Source of the DNA: JADHLK01 sp038131695
GTDB taxonomy: Bacteria; Pseudomonadota; Alphaproteobacteria; Puniceispirillales; Puniceispirillaceae
Assembly (NCBI GenBank): GCA_038131695.1
Contig: JAYPQA010000031.1
Coordinates: 11,434 to 75,433, forward strand
Reading direction: 5' to 3'
Length of the DNA stretch: 64,000 nucleotides
Shown: one piece after another, positions 27,457 to 35,486 of the stretch
Numbering within the stretch: position 1 is the stretch's first letter
Layout of the letters: each line of letters starts with the position of its first letter
Notes under the pieces: model-generated
The model's database searches: none
The model's input: only the letters and a program-made list of their open reading frames with translations
What the model was told of the DNA's origin: nothing
Translations under genes and position numbers: made by a program

Positions 27457-28252
27457 TGTCGGGAATACCAATCTGGTGTTTGGCCTGCTTGACGCAGCCG
27501 GTCAGCCCGGCGCGGGCTGGCGCTTGCCAACCGGCGAGGCGGCGGATGCCGACATTCTGGTGCGGGCTGTTTCTGATCAGCTGGCCCGGGCTGCTATTGC
27601 GCCGGATGCGATAGAGGCGCTGGTGGTGGCCAGCGTTGTTCCGGCGGTTAATCCGGCAATCGCCGGGCTGGCAAAAACCCACGGCTGGCCTCTGATCATG
27701 GCCGGAGAGGCCGGGGTGGAGCTGGGGATCAGCGTGGATTTGGAAAACCCGGCTGAGGTTGGCGCAGACCGGCTGGTTAATGCGCTGGGCGCGCAGGGGC
27801 TGGGGCTGGTTCCGTCGATAATTATTGATTTTGGCACGGCGACGACCTTTGATCTGGTCTTGGCAGATGGCGCTGGCCAGCCGGTTTATTCTGGCGGCAT
27901 CATTGCCCCGGGCGTTAATCTGTCTGTTGAGGCCCTATCGCGCGCGGCCGCCAAATTGCCAGAGATGGATATGGGCGAGATGGATATTCAGAACTGGCAG
28001 GCCGCAGATGTGCCGGTGCCGGGCCGCTCCACCCGCCAGGCAATGCGGGCGGGTGTGCTGTGGGGCTATGTCGGGCTGGCAGAGGGGCTGATCACCCGGT
28101 TGCAGCAGAGCGCTGGCCAGAGCGTGCCGGTTATTGCGACCGGGGGGCTTGCTTCTTTGTATGCACCGCATATATCAGCTATCGGGCAAGTTTGCCCGGA
28201 GTTGACCCTTATCGGGCTGTTCCAACTTTATCAGATGAACAAGGCAGGCTAG
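27440..28252 (+). CDS. coaX: Type III pantothenate kinase
   Basis: The 270-residue enzyme catalyses the first step of coenzyme A synthesis, ATP-dependent phosphorylation of pantothenate. It has the ASKHA-fold signatures MLLALDVGNTNLVFGL (phosphate loop, N-terminus), GADRLVNALGA, and IIDFGTATTFDLV with YSGGIIAPGVNLS. Type III kinases are insensitive to CoA feedback and need a monovalent cation. Its stop is directly followed by the start of the RNase J gene (TAG-ATG). Confidence 0.96.
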   Translation: MLLALDVGNTNLVFGLLDAAGQPGAGWRLPTGEAADADILVRAVSDQLARAAIAPDAIEALVVASVVPAVNPAIAGLAKTHGWPLIMAGEAGVELGISVDLENPAEVGADRLVNALGAQGLGLVPSIIIDFGTATTFDLVLADGAGQPVYSGGIIAPGVNLSVEALSRAAAKLPEMDMGEMDIQNWQAADVPVPGRSTRQAMRAGVLWGYVGLAEGLITRLQQSAGQSVPVIATGGLASLYAPHISAIGQVCPELTLIGLFQLYQMNKAG

Positions 28253-29926
28253 ATGGAACTGGACAAGCAGGGTTTGCATTTTGTGCCGCTGGGCGGTTCC
28301 GGCGAGATCGGCATGAATGCCAATCTCTATCATCATCAGGGCAAATGGCTGATGATCGATCTGGGGATCAGCTTTCCGGATGACTCCATGCCGGGTGTGG
28401 ATGTGGTGCTGCCGGACCTGTCCTATATTGAGGCGCGCAAGCAGGATTTGCTGGGCATTGTGCTGACCCATGCCCATGAGGATCATTTCGGGGCGATTCC
28501 CTATCTGTGGGAAAGGCTGGGGGTGCCGGTCTATGGCACTGCCTTCACCCTGGCCCTGCTGCGGCGCAAGCTGGCCGAGAACCGCCAGCAAATCACCATT
28601 CCGCTGCATCAGCTGGATTATAATATTGACTATCAATTTGGCCCGTTTTCGGTTGAGCTGGTCGCGCTCAGCCATTCTATCCCGGACCCGGCCGCGCTGG
28701 TTCTGCGCACCGGGGCGGGCACGGTTCTGCATACCGGCGATTGGAAGCTGGATGATACGCCGATGCTGGGGGCCAGGACAGATACGGACCGGCTGCGGGA
28801 AATCGGCGATGAGGGGGTGCTGGCGCTGGTCGGGGATTCCACAAATGCGATGGTTGCGGGCCATACCCCGTCTGAGAAAATTGCCCGCGCCGGGCTGACA
28901 GAAGTGATCGCCTCAGCCAAAAACCGGGTGGCGGTCACCTGTTTTGCCAGCAATGTGGCACGGCTGGATTCGATTGCCGCGGCCGCGCGCGAGAATGACC
29001 GCGCCTTGTGTGTGGTGGGCCGGGCCCTGCACCGCACGATTGCGGCTGCCAAGGAGGCCGGCTATCTCAGCGATTTCCCGGATCTGGTCCCGGAGACTGA
29101 TTTTGGCCTCTTGCCGCGCGAGAATATCGTCATCATCTGCACCGGATCACAAGGTGAGCCGCGCGCCGCCATGGCCCGGATCGCGGCTGGCACGCATGAG
29201 AATATTGAGCTGGATCCCGGCGATATGGTGATTTATTCCTCGCGCCAGATACCGGGCAATGAGCCTGCTATCAGCAAGGTGCAGGACCGGCTGGTGCGCC
29301 GCCAGATTGATCTGGTGACCGATGAGGAAGCGCCGGTTCATGTCTCCGGCCATCCGGCGCGTGATGAGCTGACCGAACTCTACCGGCTGGTCAGGCCGCA
29401 AATCGCGATCCCGGTGCATGGCACGGCCCGTCATTTGCTGGCCCATGCGCGGCTGGCTGAGACCTGTCAGGTGCCGCAAGCGCTGATCCCCGATAATGGC
29501 GATATTATCAGCCTGTCAGACACAGGCGCGCGCCAGATTGGCCATGCGCCGGTCGGGCTGTTGACGCATGAGGGCGGCGAGATCATGGATATTCAGTCCG
29601 AACAGATGCGCGCGCGCCGCCGGATGCTCTGGAACGGGACGGTGACCGCCTCGCTGGTGCTGAATGCGGCGGGCGGGTTGGTGCTGGCCCCGTCAGTCAG
29701 CCAGACCGGCCTGTGTGACGGCCAGAGTGAGGCTGATTTTCTGGCCGATGCGGCGCTGGCGATAGAGGATATGCTCGAAGAGATGAGCGGGCGCGAGCGC
29801 GGCTCGGATGAGCTGCTGGAAAATGGCGCGCGATCTGCTTTGCGCGGGCTGGCCAGGCGGCGTTTTGGCCTGCGCCCGACGGTGCATCTGCATATCCTGC
29901 GCGCTGAGGCAAGTGAGGTCAGCTGA
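28253..29926 (+). CDS. rnj: Ribonuclease J
   Basis: The 557-residue metallo-beta-lactamase/beta-CASP ribonuclease takes part in mRNA turnover and rRNA processing, with endo- and 5' exonuclease activity. The zinc site is LTHAHEDHFGAIPYL; other motifs are LHTGDWKLDDTP, LVGDSTNA, CTGSQGEPRAAMARIA, VHVSGHPARDEL and IPVHGTARHL. It is cytoplasmic. Stop-start contact with coaX and a TGATG overlap with the next small ORF place it in the nuo-birA-coaX transcript. Confidence 0.95.
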   Translation: MELDKQGLHFVPLGGSGEIGMNANLYHHQGKWLMIDLGISFPDDSMPGVDVVLPDLSYIEARKQDLLGIVLTHAHEDHFGAIPYLWERLGVPVYGTAFTLALLRRKLAENRQQITIPLHQLDYNIDYQFGPFSVELVALSHSIPDPAALVLRTGAGTVLHTGDWKLDDTPMLGARTDTDRLREIGDEGVLALVGDSTNAMVAGHTPSEKIARAGLTEVIASAKNRVAVTCFASNVARLDSIAAAARENDRALCVVGRALHRTIAAAKEAGYLSDFPDLVPETDFGLLPRENIVIICTGSQGEPRAAMARIAAGTHENIELDPGDMVIYSSRQIPGNEPAISKVQDRLVRRQIDLVTDEEAPVHVSGHPARDELTELYRLVRPQIAIPVHGTARHLLAHARLAETCQVPQALIPDNGDIISLSDTGARQIGHAPVGLLTHEGGEIMDIQSEQMRARRRMLWNGTVTASLVLNAAGGLVLAPSVSQTGLCDGQSEADFLADAALAIEDMLEEMSGRERGSDELLENGARSALRGLARRRFGLRPTVHLHILRAEASEVS

Positions 29927-30042
29927 TGGGGCTGGGGCGGGCAGGAACAGGCCGGATGTGGGCCGTCAGATATGTGCAAATGGGCCGGGTTCAAATGGGC
30001 CTGGTTGAAATAGGCCGGGTTCAAATAGGCAGGGCAGGCTGA
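29926..30042 (+). CDS. 38-residue ORF built largely from a 15-bp repeat
   Basis: The frame starts in a TGATG overlap with the RNase J stop and stops in a TGATG overlap with the DUF1467 start, so both ends show translational coupling. Residues 17-36 are four pentapeptides of type [Q/E]-[M/I]-G-[R/L]-[V/A] (VQMGR, VQMGL, VEIGR, VQIGR), encoded by 15-bp units. In many alphaproteobacteria this position holds methylmalonyl-CoA epimerase; no trace of that remains. It may be a coupling spacer or a short amphipathic peptide. No function is recognised. Confidence 0.45.
   Translation: MGLGRAGTGRMWAVRYVQMGRVQMGLVEIGRVQIGRAG
29977..30036 (+). repeat. Four-unit 15-bp tandem repeat
   Basis: Units start at 29977, 29992, 30007 and 30022. 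The first two differ by a single base (CAAATGGGCCGGGTT and CAAATGGGCCTGGTT), and the later two diverge by a few bases. Confidence 0.92.
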
Positions 30043-30284
30043 TGGATATTGTCTCCGGTCTGGTGGTTTATATCCTGCTCTGGTGGTGGGTGTTTTTCAT
30101 GGTGTTGCCCTTTGGCAACCGGCCGGCCGATGCACCGGAGCCGGGCCACGCCACCTCTGCCCCGGCGAAGCCCCGCTTGCGGCTGAAAATGGCGATCACA
30201 ACGCTGATCGCCGCGCTGCTGTTTGTGCTGGTCTGGTGGATTATCACCTCCGGCTTTATCAGCTTCCGCGAAATGGCCGGGTAG
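30042..30284 (+). CDS. DUF1467 family membrane protein
   Basis: An 80-residue protein with two membrane helices (about 5-25: GLVVYILLWWWVFFMVLPFG; about 52-72: ITTLIAALLFVLVWWIITSG) joined by a Pro/Ala-rich loop. It matches the DUF1467 family of small alphaproteobacterial inner-membrane proteins found between the RNase J region and proS. The function is unknown. Here proS does not follow; an AT-rich island begins just downstream. Confidence 0.85.
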   Translation: MDIVSGLVVYILLWWWVFFMVLPFGNRPADAPEPGHATSAPAKPRLRLKMAITTLIAALLFVLVWWIITSGFISFREMAG

Positions 30285-30331
30285 GGGGGCTATTCTTGTT
30301 ACTGTCTTTTTGAGCGTTTTGTCTGCTTTGG

Positions 30332-31268
30332 TTAACTTGATTCGGTATTTGCATTATCCTCTTTTTTCCATAGGGAAATATCCCGGAACCAAACAGTAGC
30401 ATTATAAATTTCTGGCCGCCATGTAATTTGACCACCATCTCCCCAACTAACTTTGGGCCTTTTCATAGATTGCATTGTCTAGGTCAAAAATTTCATCCAT
30501 TTTCCGCTCAGGGAAATGATCCTCTTCGAATTCAAGAAATACACAGTTAACTACATCACCAGAAGATTTTTTTCTTTTTCTTTTTGTGACTCTTTTCAGT
30601 TTACCCACAATTGAGATATCAACATCTGAGCCATCATAGTTGGGGTGTGTTTTTGTAAGTCTCATTATTTCTTCCCTTTGTTTCTCATTCACTTTTTCTA
30701 CTTCTTCGAGTTTGTCTTCAAGCTTATGTTTTTCATTGAGATGTCGTTTTGCAATTTCCGTTACTTTAGCCTCTCTTTCCTCAGCCGCCTTTGTTCCCTC
30801 TTCTGCAATTTTTATTAGGGATGCAATCAAGCCTGAGACCGTATTGGCCTCATCATTCTTATAAAAATCATGCAACCGAATTAACTCCTCTGTTGTTATA
30901 TTCCCCTCTTTTCGGATATCTTTGAGATAAAACGATAGCTTCTCCTCTGCTTCTTGATCATTTTTCCAAACCGTAACGAGATTAAGGTGTTTACGACCGT
31001 GATCTGCTAAAACAAATCTGCCATGATCTGGTTTCCCATCTGGTTTGGTGAACACTGCATCTACCAAAAACCTTATTTCAAATGAGCCATCGTTCTTTTT
31101 GTGCTGATTCTTTTCCCAAGTTTCGCAGTCTCTTAATTCAAGTGTTTCGTTTGTTGTAAAGTTGAAACAATATCTGAGGGGCAAAGAATCCAAGTTTGCA
31201 TGCCCATTACTATCTACGTGAATTAAAATTTTCTTTTTATCTTTATTCTTGTTTTGAAGTTTGCTCAT
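30332..31268 (-). CDS. AT-rich island protein with coiled coil, unknown function (3' indels)
   Basis: The open frame 30447-31268 encodes 273 residues, and its base composition is clearly more AT-rich than all neighbours, a sign of transfer. Residues 1-130 are a mixed globular part (FLVDAVFTKPDGKPDHGRF, HLNLVTVWKN). Residues 160-215 are a charged coiled coil (EEREAKVTEIAKRHLNEKH, KLEDKLEEVEKVNEKQREE), then a basic patch KRVTKRKRKKSSGD. After the stop, a second frame continues to 30332 with KVSWGDGGQITWRPE and NATVWFRDISLW. Two single-base corrections near 30447-30425 join them into one product of about 310 residues. Alternatively ATG 30466 starts a 44-residue overlapping ORF. I recognise no family. 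The ribosome site AGAAGGTGAG is strong. Confidence 0.6.
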
Positions 31269-31274
31269 TTTGAC

Positions 31275-31397
31275 TCACCTTCTGATATATCTATTGGATA
31301 AGAAAAGCCGCCCGCATTCGCGGGATTGTGCCGGGCTGGCCAGCAGAGCCAGCAGCAAGGCCGCCGCGCTGCGGGTGATAAGATTTTGTTCGGGCAT
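31275..31397 (-). pseudogene. Truncated gene: signal peptide cut by the AT-rich island
   Basis: A GC-rich 40-codon frame starts at 31397 after an AAGGGAGG ribosome site and encodes a clear signal peptide (MPEQNLITRSAAALLLALL, ASPAQS). It runs into AT-rich DNA near 31305 and stops at 31275, 7 bp before the start of the island gene. This looks like the 5' stump of an exported-protein gene whose body was replaced when the island arrived. The rest of the gene is not present in the window. Confidence 0.5.
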
Positions 31398-31512
31398 CAG
31401 GGCCTCCCTTCTATCTGATCACAGATGGGACGCATCCTAGCGCGGGTTAACCTTTGGCGCGTAACCGGGGCAGGGGCAAAGAACCGGGACCACCCCCATA
31501 AAAAAACCCCAT

Positions 31513-31543
31513 AAAAAAACAAGGCCGCAAAGCCTTGTTTTTT
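31513..31543. terminator. Bidirectional Rho-independent terminator
   Basis: AACAAGGC (31518-31525) pairs with GCCTTGTT (31532-31539) around a 6-nt loop, with an A run before and a T run after, so it can act on both strands. Confidence 0.85.
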
Positions 31544-31627
31544 CTGCAGGCGCGGCCCGGCAAGCGGGCGGCCTGACTCTCTCCCTAAACCCGGCCCGAT
31601 ATGACACCAAACCGTTATCCTGCGAGG

Positions 31628-31692
31628 CTAGCGCAAAGGGCCCGGCGAGTCATCTGAAAAAAGCGGTTTTGCCGCGCTTTTTTTTGCGCTAG
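31628..31692. terminator. Terminator-like hairpin inside a 10-bp inverted repeat
   Basis: The inner stem AAGCGG/CCGC(G)CTT (31661-31678) is followed by a T run. The outer perfect arms CTAGCGCAAA (31628-31637) and TTTGCGCTAG (31683-31692) could form an alternative, longer structure that absorbs the T run. Confidence 0.5.
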
Positions 31693-31788
31693 TTTGGGGG
31701 CGTATTTTGCCTGCGCAGGCTGGCCCGACAGCCGCGCCCCGTCCAACCCATCACCCGTCCAACTCATCAAAGGGGGGCTGACAAGCCA

Positions 31789-32271
31789 ATGCCAACTGAG
31801 ATTTACCTTGCCTCTGATCATGGCGGTGTGCGGCTGAAGGCGGCCATTCACGCCTTTTTGACCGGCGATGCAGCCCCGCAATCCGGTCTGGCGGTGACCG
31901 ATTTGGGGCCGGATTCGGACGCGTCTGTTGATTATCCTGATTATGCAGGCCGGCTGGCGGCGGCGCTGGAAAACCGGCCGGGCGCGCGCGGGATTTTGAT
32001 TTGCGGCTCCGGTATTGGTATTTCGATAGCGGCCAATCGCTATCCCTGGATCCGGGCCGCGCTGGTTCAGGATGAAACCGCTGCCCGCCTGTGCCGTGAA
32101 CATAATGATGCCAATGTGCTGGCCTTGGGAGAGCGGACAACCGGCGAGCTGACCGCGCTGGCGGCGGTGGCGGTTTTCCTCAACACGGAATTTGCGGGCG
32201 GGCGGCATCAAAATCGGGTTGCCAAACTGGCAGACCCGGCTAAAGTGCTGGCTGCAACCACGGAGAAATAA
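31789..32271 (+). CDS. rpiB: Ribose-5-phosphate isomerase B
   Basis: The 160-residue RpiB/LacAB-family enzyme interconverts ribose-5-phosphate and ribulose-5-phosphate in the pentose phosphate pathway. Landmarks are YLASDHGGVRLK, DYPDYA, the catalytic-Cys motif ILICGSGIGISIAANR and CREHNDANVLALGERTTG. It is 4 bp upstream of glyA, the usual alphaproteobacterial pair. It has no relation to the RpiR regulator near 5.5 kb beyond the name. Confidence 0.95.
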   Translation: MPTEIYLASDHGGVRLKAAIHAFLTGDAAPQSGLAVTDLGPDSDASVDYPDYAGRLAAALENRPGARGILICGSGIGISIAANRYPWIRAALVQDETAARLCREHNDANVLALGERTTGELTALAAVAVFLNTEFAGGRHQNRVAKLADPAKVLAATTEK

Positions 32272-32275
32272 ACCC

Positions 32276-33550
32276 ATGTCACAGCAATCTGCTTTCTTTT
32301 CTGCCACCCTTGCCGAAACCGATCCGGAAATCGCCGCCGCTATCCAGGATGAGCTGGGCCGCCAGCAAGACCAGATAGAGATGATCGCCTCGGAAAATAT
32401 TGTCTCCTCAGCGGTGCTGGAGGCAAATGGCTCAGTGCTGACCAATAAATATGCCGAAGGCTATTCAGGCCGCCGCTATTATGGGGGCTGCGAATTTGTG
32501 GATGTGGTGGAAACGCTGGCGATAGAGCGGGCTAAAAAGCTGTTCAACTGCCAATTTGTCAATGTGCAGCCGCATTCCGGGGCGCAGGCCAATCAGGCGG
32601 TGTTCCTCAGCCTGCTGCAACCCGGCGATACGGTGCTGGGGATGTCGCTGGCGGCAGGCGGGCATCTGACCCATGGGGCGGCCCCGAACCTGTCCGGCAA
32701 ATGGTTTAATGCGGTGCAATATGGCGTGGAACGCGAAACCGGCCTGATTGATTATGAGGCGCTGCTGGAACAGGCGAAGGACTGCCAGCCCAAGCTGATT
32801 GTGGCCGGGGCATCTGCCTATCCGCGCACGCTGGATTTTGCCAAATTCCGTGAAATTGCCGATGCGGTGGGGGCGCTGTTGATGGTGGATATGGCCCATA
32901 TTTCCGGGCTGGTGGCTGCTGGTGTGCATCCCAGCCCCGTGCCCCATGCCCATATCGTGACCTCTACCACGCACAAGACTTTGCGCGCTGCCCGCGGCGG
33001 CCTGATCCTGACCAATGATGAGGCGCTGGGCAAAAAGATAAACTCAGCTGTGTTCCCGGGCCTGCAGGGCGGGCCACTGATGCACGCCATTGCAGGCAAG
33101 GCGGTGGCCTTTGCCGAGGCACTGCGCCCGGAATTCAAGGGCTATATCGAAAATGTGGTTGCCAATGCGCGGGTGCTGGGCGAGGTGCTGGTGGATCGCG
33201 GCCTGGCGCTGGTGGGCGGCGGCACGGACACGCATCTGGTGCTGGTGGATTTGCGACCGAAGGGGCTGACCGGCGATATTTCCGAGGTCTCGCTGGAAAA
33301 TGCCGGTATTACCTGCAACAAAAACGGCGTGCCCTTTGATCCGGAAAAGCCGATGGTGACCTCAGGCGTGCGCCTTGGCAGCCCGGCTGGCACCACCCGC
33401 GGCTTTGGCCAGGATGAATTCCGCCAGATCGGCCATCTGATAGGCGATGTGTTGGATGGGCTGGCCTCCAGCCGCAATGACAATAGCGTGATTGAGGCCG
33501 AAGTGCGGGCAAAGGTCAAAGACCTCTGCCGCGCTTTCCCGATTTATTAG
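32276..33550 (+). CDS. glyA: Serine hydroxymethyltransferase
   Basis: The 424-residue PLP enzyme converts serine and tetrahydrofolate to glycine and methylene-tetrahydrofolate. Landmarks are IEMIASENIVS, NKYAEGYSGRRYYGGCE, VQPHSGAQANQAVF, MVDMAHISGLVAAG, and the PLP lysine in VTSTTHKTLRAARGG. The start MSQQSAFF at 32276 is preferred to upstream in-frame codons that lie inside rpiB. It converges on the RTX gene 8 bp away. Confidence 0.97.
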   Translation: MSQQSAFFSATLAETDPEIAAAIQDELGRQQDQIEMIASENIVSSAVLEANGSVLTNKYAEGYSGRRYYGGCEFVDVVETLAIERAKKLFNCQFVNVQPHSGAQANQAVFLSLLQPGDTVLGMSLAAGGHLTHGAAPNLSGKWFNAVQYGVERETGLIDYEALLEQAKDCQPKLIVAGASAYPRTLDFAKFREIADAVGALLMVDMAHISGLVAAGVHPSPVPHAHIVTSTTHKTLRAARGGLILTNDEALGKKINSAVFPGLQGGPLMHAIAGKAVAFAEALRPEFKGYIENVVANARVLGEVLVDRGLALVGGGTDTHLVLVDLRPKGLTGDISEVSLENAGITCNKNGVPFDPEKPMVTSGVRLGSPAGTTRGFGQDEFRQIGHLIGDVLDGLASSRNDNSVIEAEVRAKVKDLCRAFPIY

Positions 33551-33558
33551 GGGCCCGA

Positions 33559-34793
33559 TCAGGCGATCTCCACAATCTGGATAGAGCTGTCCGTCAGATG
33601 GCGGGCCAGCTCTGTTGCGCCCATATCCCAATCTTCCAGCACCCCCAGAATGCGGCTGCCTGCTGCATCGGCATAGAGCACGGTATCGGTGCCTTCATTC
33701 GGGCTGGGGTCATTGCCATCATCGCGCAGCCGGCCGGTCGCCGCATGGGTGTTGCCGCGTATCCAGACAGTCTTTGTATTATCGGCAAATTCCAGCGCAT
33801 CCGGCATGGGCGGCCGGTCCTGGGCAGAAAAGCCGAAATCGGTAATCACATCCGCGCCCAGCATGGTGCTGGCCGCCACCGCCAGCACAAACACATCACC
33901 GCCCAGCCCGCCGGTCAGAAATATCCAGCCGGTCTGCCCCGGCCCCGGAGCCATCGCCGGTCATCAGGGTGTCATCATCGCCCTTGCCCTCCAGCCGGTC
34001 ATGGCCGGCCCTGCCATCCAGCCGGTCCGCGCCCAATGCCAGTCGGCCCATTGCCATCAGTGCCATCGCCATAGAGACGGTGATAGGCAATCGGCCTGTC
34101 CAGCCCGTCCAGCACCAGCTGGCTGAGCCCGGCCCAGATGAAATGCAGCCCATCCGCCGCAACCTGCTGGGTGATGCCATATTGCACAGGCAGCTGGATG
34201 GTCAGCTGATCCAGGCCGCGCTCAAAATCGGTAATCCGCTCAACCAGCCCGTCATGCTGCGGGCTGATGAAAAACCGGTCTGCGCCGGCCCCGCCGGTCA
34301 TCTTGTCTGAATCCTGCCCGCCATGCAGCGCATCATTGCCATCCCCGCCCTGCATATCATGGCGGCCGGACAGGGCCAGGATCAGATCATCGCCCGCCCC
34401 GCCCCAGACGCGGTTTTCTGCCCCGCGCAGAATCAACATATCATCGCCGCTGCCGCCTGCCAGAATCGAATCATGGGCAACAAAGACCAAATGGTCATCG
34501 CCGCCGCGCCCGTCTGCCTTGCCCTGGCGCAGCGGGTCAGCTGGCCCGGTATAGAGAAAATCAGTGCCTTCGCCGGCCAGGCGCAGCGATTGCGGCACTG
34601 GCAGCAGGCTGGCTGGCCCACCCCCGCTCGTCCCGCAGGCGGCCAGTGCCACGGCTGACAAGGCCCAGAGCAGAGGCTGGCCAGCCGCATCCAGCTGCGG
34701 GCCTCTCGCAAGGCGGCGGCGATTATCAAAAAGACGGTCGGACAGGAAAAAGCGGGTCTGGTCTTCAAACCCGGTCAGGGAAGTGGGCAGCAT
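33559..34793 (-). CDS. RTX (hemolysin-type calcium-binding repeat) lipoprotein (two indels)
   Basis: The product is predicted to be exported, about 410 residues. A 50-residue polar leader (MLPTSLTGFEDQTRFFLSD) precedes a hydrophobic stretch ending in a lipobox (LLWALSAVALAACGTSGGG). Then come RTX-type repeats (GRGGDDHLVF, GGSGDDMLILRGAEN, GGAGDDLILALSG, GGDGNDALHGGQDSD, GGAGADRFF), which bind calcium in extracellular proteins. A middle region and more repeats (GADRLDGRAGHDRLEGKGDDD) follow. The last 110 residues (GDVFVLAVAAS to IQIVEIA) resemble the end of the decayed gene at 1723-2470. Frame changes near 34045 and 33935 probably are read errors. The GGAGG ribosome site is good. The function is unknown. 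Confidence 0.78.
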
Positions 34794-34925
34794 GAAAAAG
34801 CCTCCATTCACGAAACGGCGAAAGGTTGCGGGCTGCACCGGGCCAGTCACGCGTAACCGGGGCGGATTGTCAAGATGTGGGCGGGGACGGAAGGCGGGGG
34901 GATTTTTTTTTACATAAATAGTATA

Positions 34926-34954
34926 TTGAAACAGCCGCATCCCCCATATATGCT
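34926..34954 (+). promoter_or_regulatory. Likely nrdR-rib promoter
   Basis: TTGAAA (34926-34931), a 17-bp spacer and TATGCT (34949-34954), about 80 bp before the nrdR start in the region divergent to the RTX gene. No NrdR box is evident. Confidence 0.5.
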
Positions 34955-35036
34955 CCCTCAAAGATACCACGGCACAGCCGCGGCCCGTTTGCCGGGCTGG
35001 CCTGTGCGTGCTGCTGATTGAAGGGGAGATCTGGCC

Positions 35037-35486
35037 ATGCTCTGTCCGTTTTGCCGGTCTGAGGATACGCAAGTAAAGGATTCACGCCCGTCTGAGGATG
35101 GGGCCGCCATTCGCCGCCGCCGCCAGTGCAATTCCTGCAATGCCCGCTTTACCACCTTTGAACGGGTGCAGCTTCGGGAAGTCACCGTGCTGAAACGGGA
35201 CGGGTCAAAAAGCCTGTTTGACCGCGACAAGCTGGAACGCTCCTTTACCATTGCCTTGCGAAAGCGCGATGTTGAATTTGATAAAATATCGATGGAAATC
35301 AACGAAATCGTCCGCAAACTTGAATCAACGGGTGAGGCAGAGGTGCGCTCTGACTATATTGGTGAGCTGGTGATGAAGGCGTTGCAGCGCCTCGATAAGG
35401 TCGGCTATGTGCGCTATGCTTCGGTCTATCGCAATTTTGCTGATCCCAGCGATTTTGAAGAATTTGTCAATGAGCTGAGGTCGTGA
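35037..35486 (+). CDS. nrdR: Transcriptional repressor NrdR
   Basis: The 149-residue repressor senses ATP/dATP and controls ribonucleotide reductase genes. The N-terminal zinc ribbon (MLCPFC and QCNSCNARFTTFER, four cysteines) and the ATP-cone domain (about 50-140: LKRDGSKSLFDRDKLERSF, VGYVRYASVYRNF) are both complete. The ribosome site AAGGGGAG is good. It overlaps ribD through GTGA, the common alphaproteobacterial arrangement with riboflavin genes. Confidence 0.97.
   Translation: MLCPFCRSEDTQVKDSRPSEDGAAIRRRRQCNSCNARFTTFERVQLREVTVLKRDGSKSLFDRDKLERSFTIALRKRDVEFDKISMEINEIVRKLESTGEAEVRSDYIGELVMKALQRLDKVGYVRYASVYRNFADPSDFEEFVNELRS

Larger units (their letters stand above)
31398..31788. other. 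Non-coding interval with two terminators before rpiB
   Basis: No gene is visible. The interval has a CCCCATAAAAAAAC direct repeat (about 31495-31520), a bidirectional terminator (31513-31543), a 10-bp inverted repeat (31628-31637/31683-31692) enclosing another terminator-like hairpin, and then the rpiB leader. The 31545-31690 stretch ending in a hairpin and T run could encode a small RNA, but I see no clear promoter. Confidence 0.5.

Noticed and set aside
29977..30036. Tandem repeats as a CRISPR array
   Set aside because: Units are 15 bp with no spacers, and no cas genes are present anywhere in the window.
30290..31310. Island as a prophage or insertion sequence
   Set aside because: No transposase, integrase, terminal inverted repeats or phage structural genes are visible.
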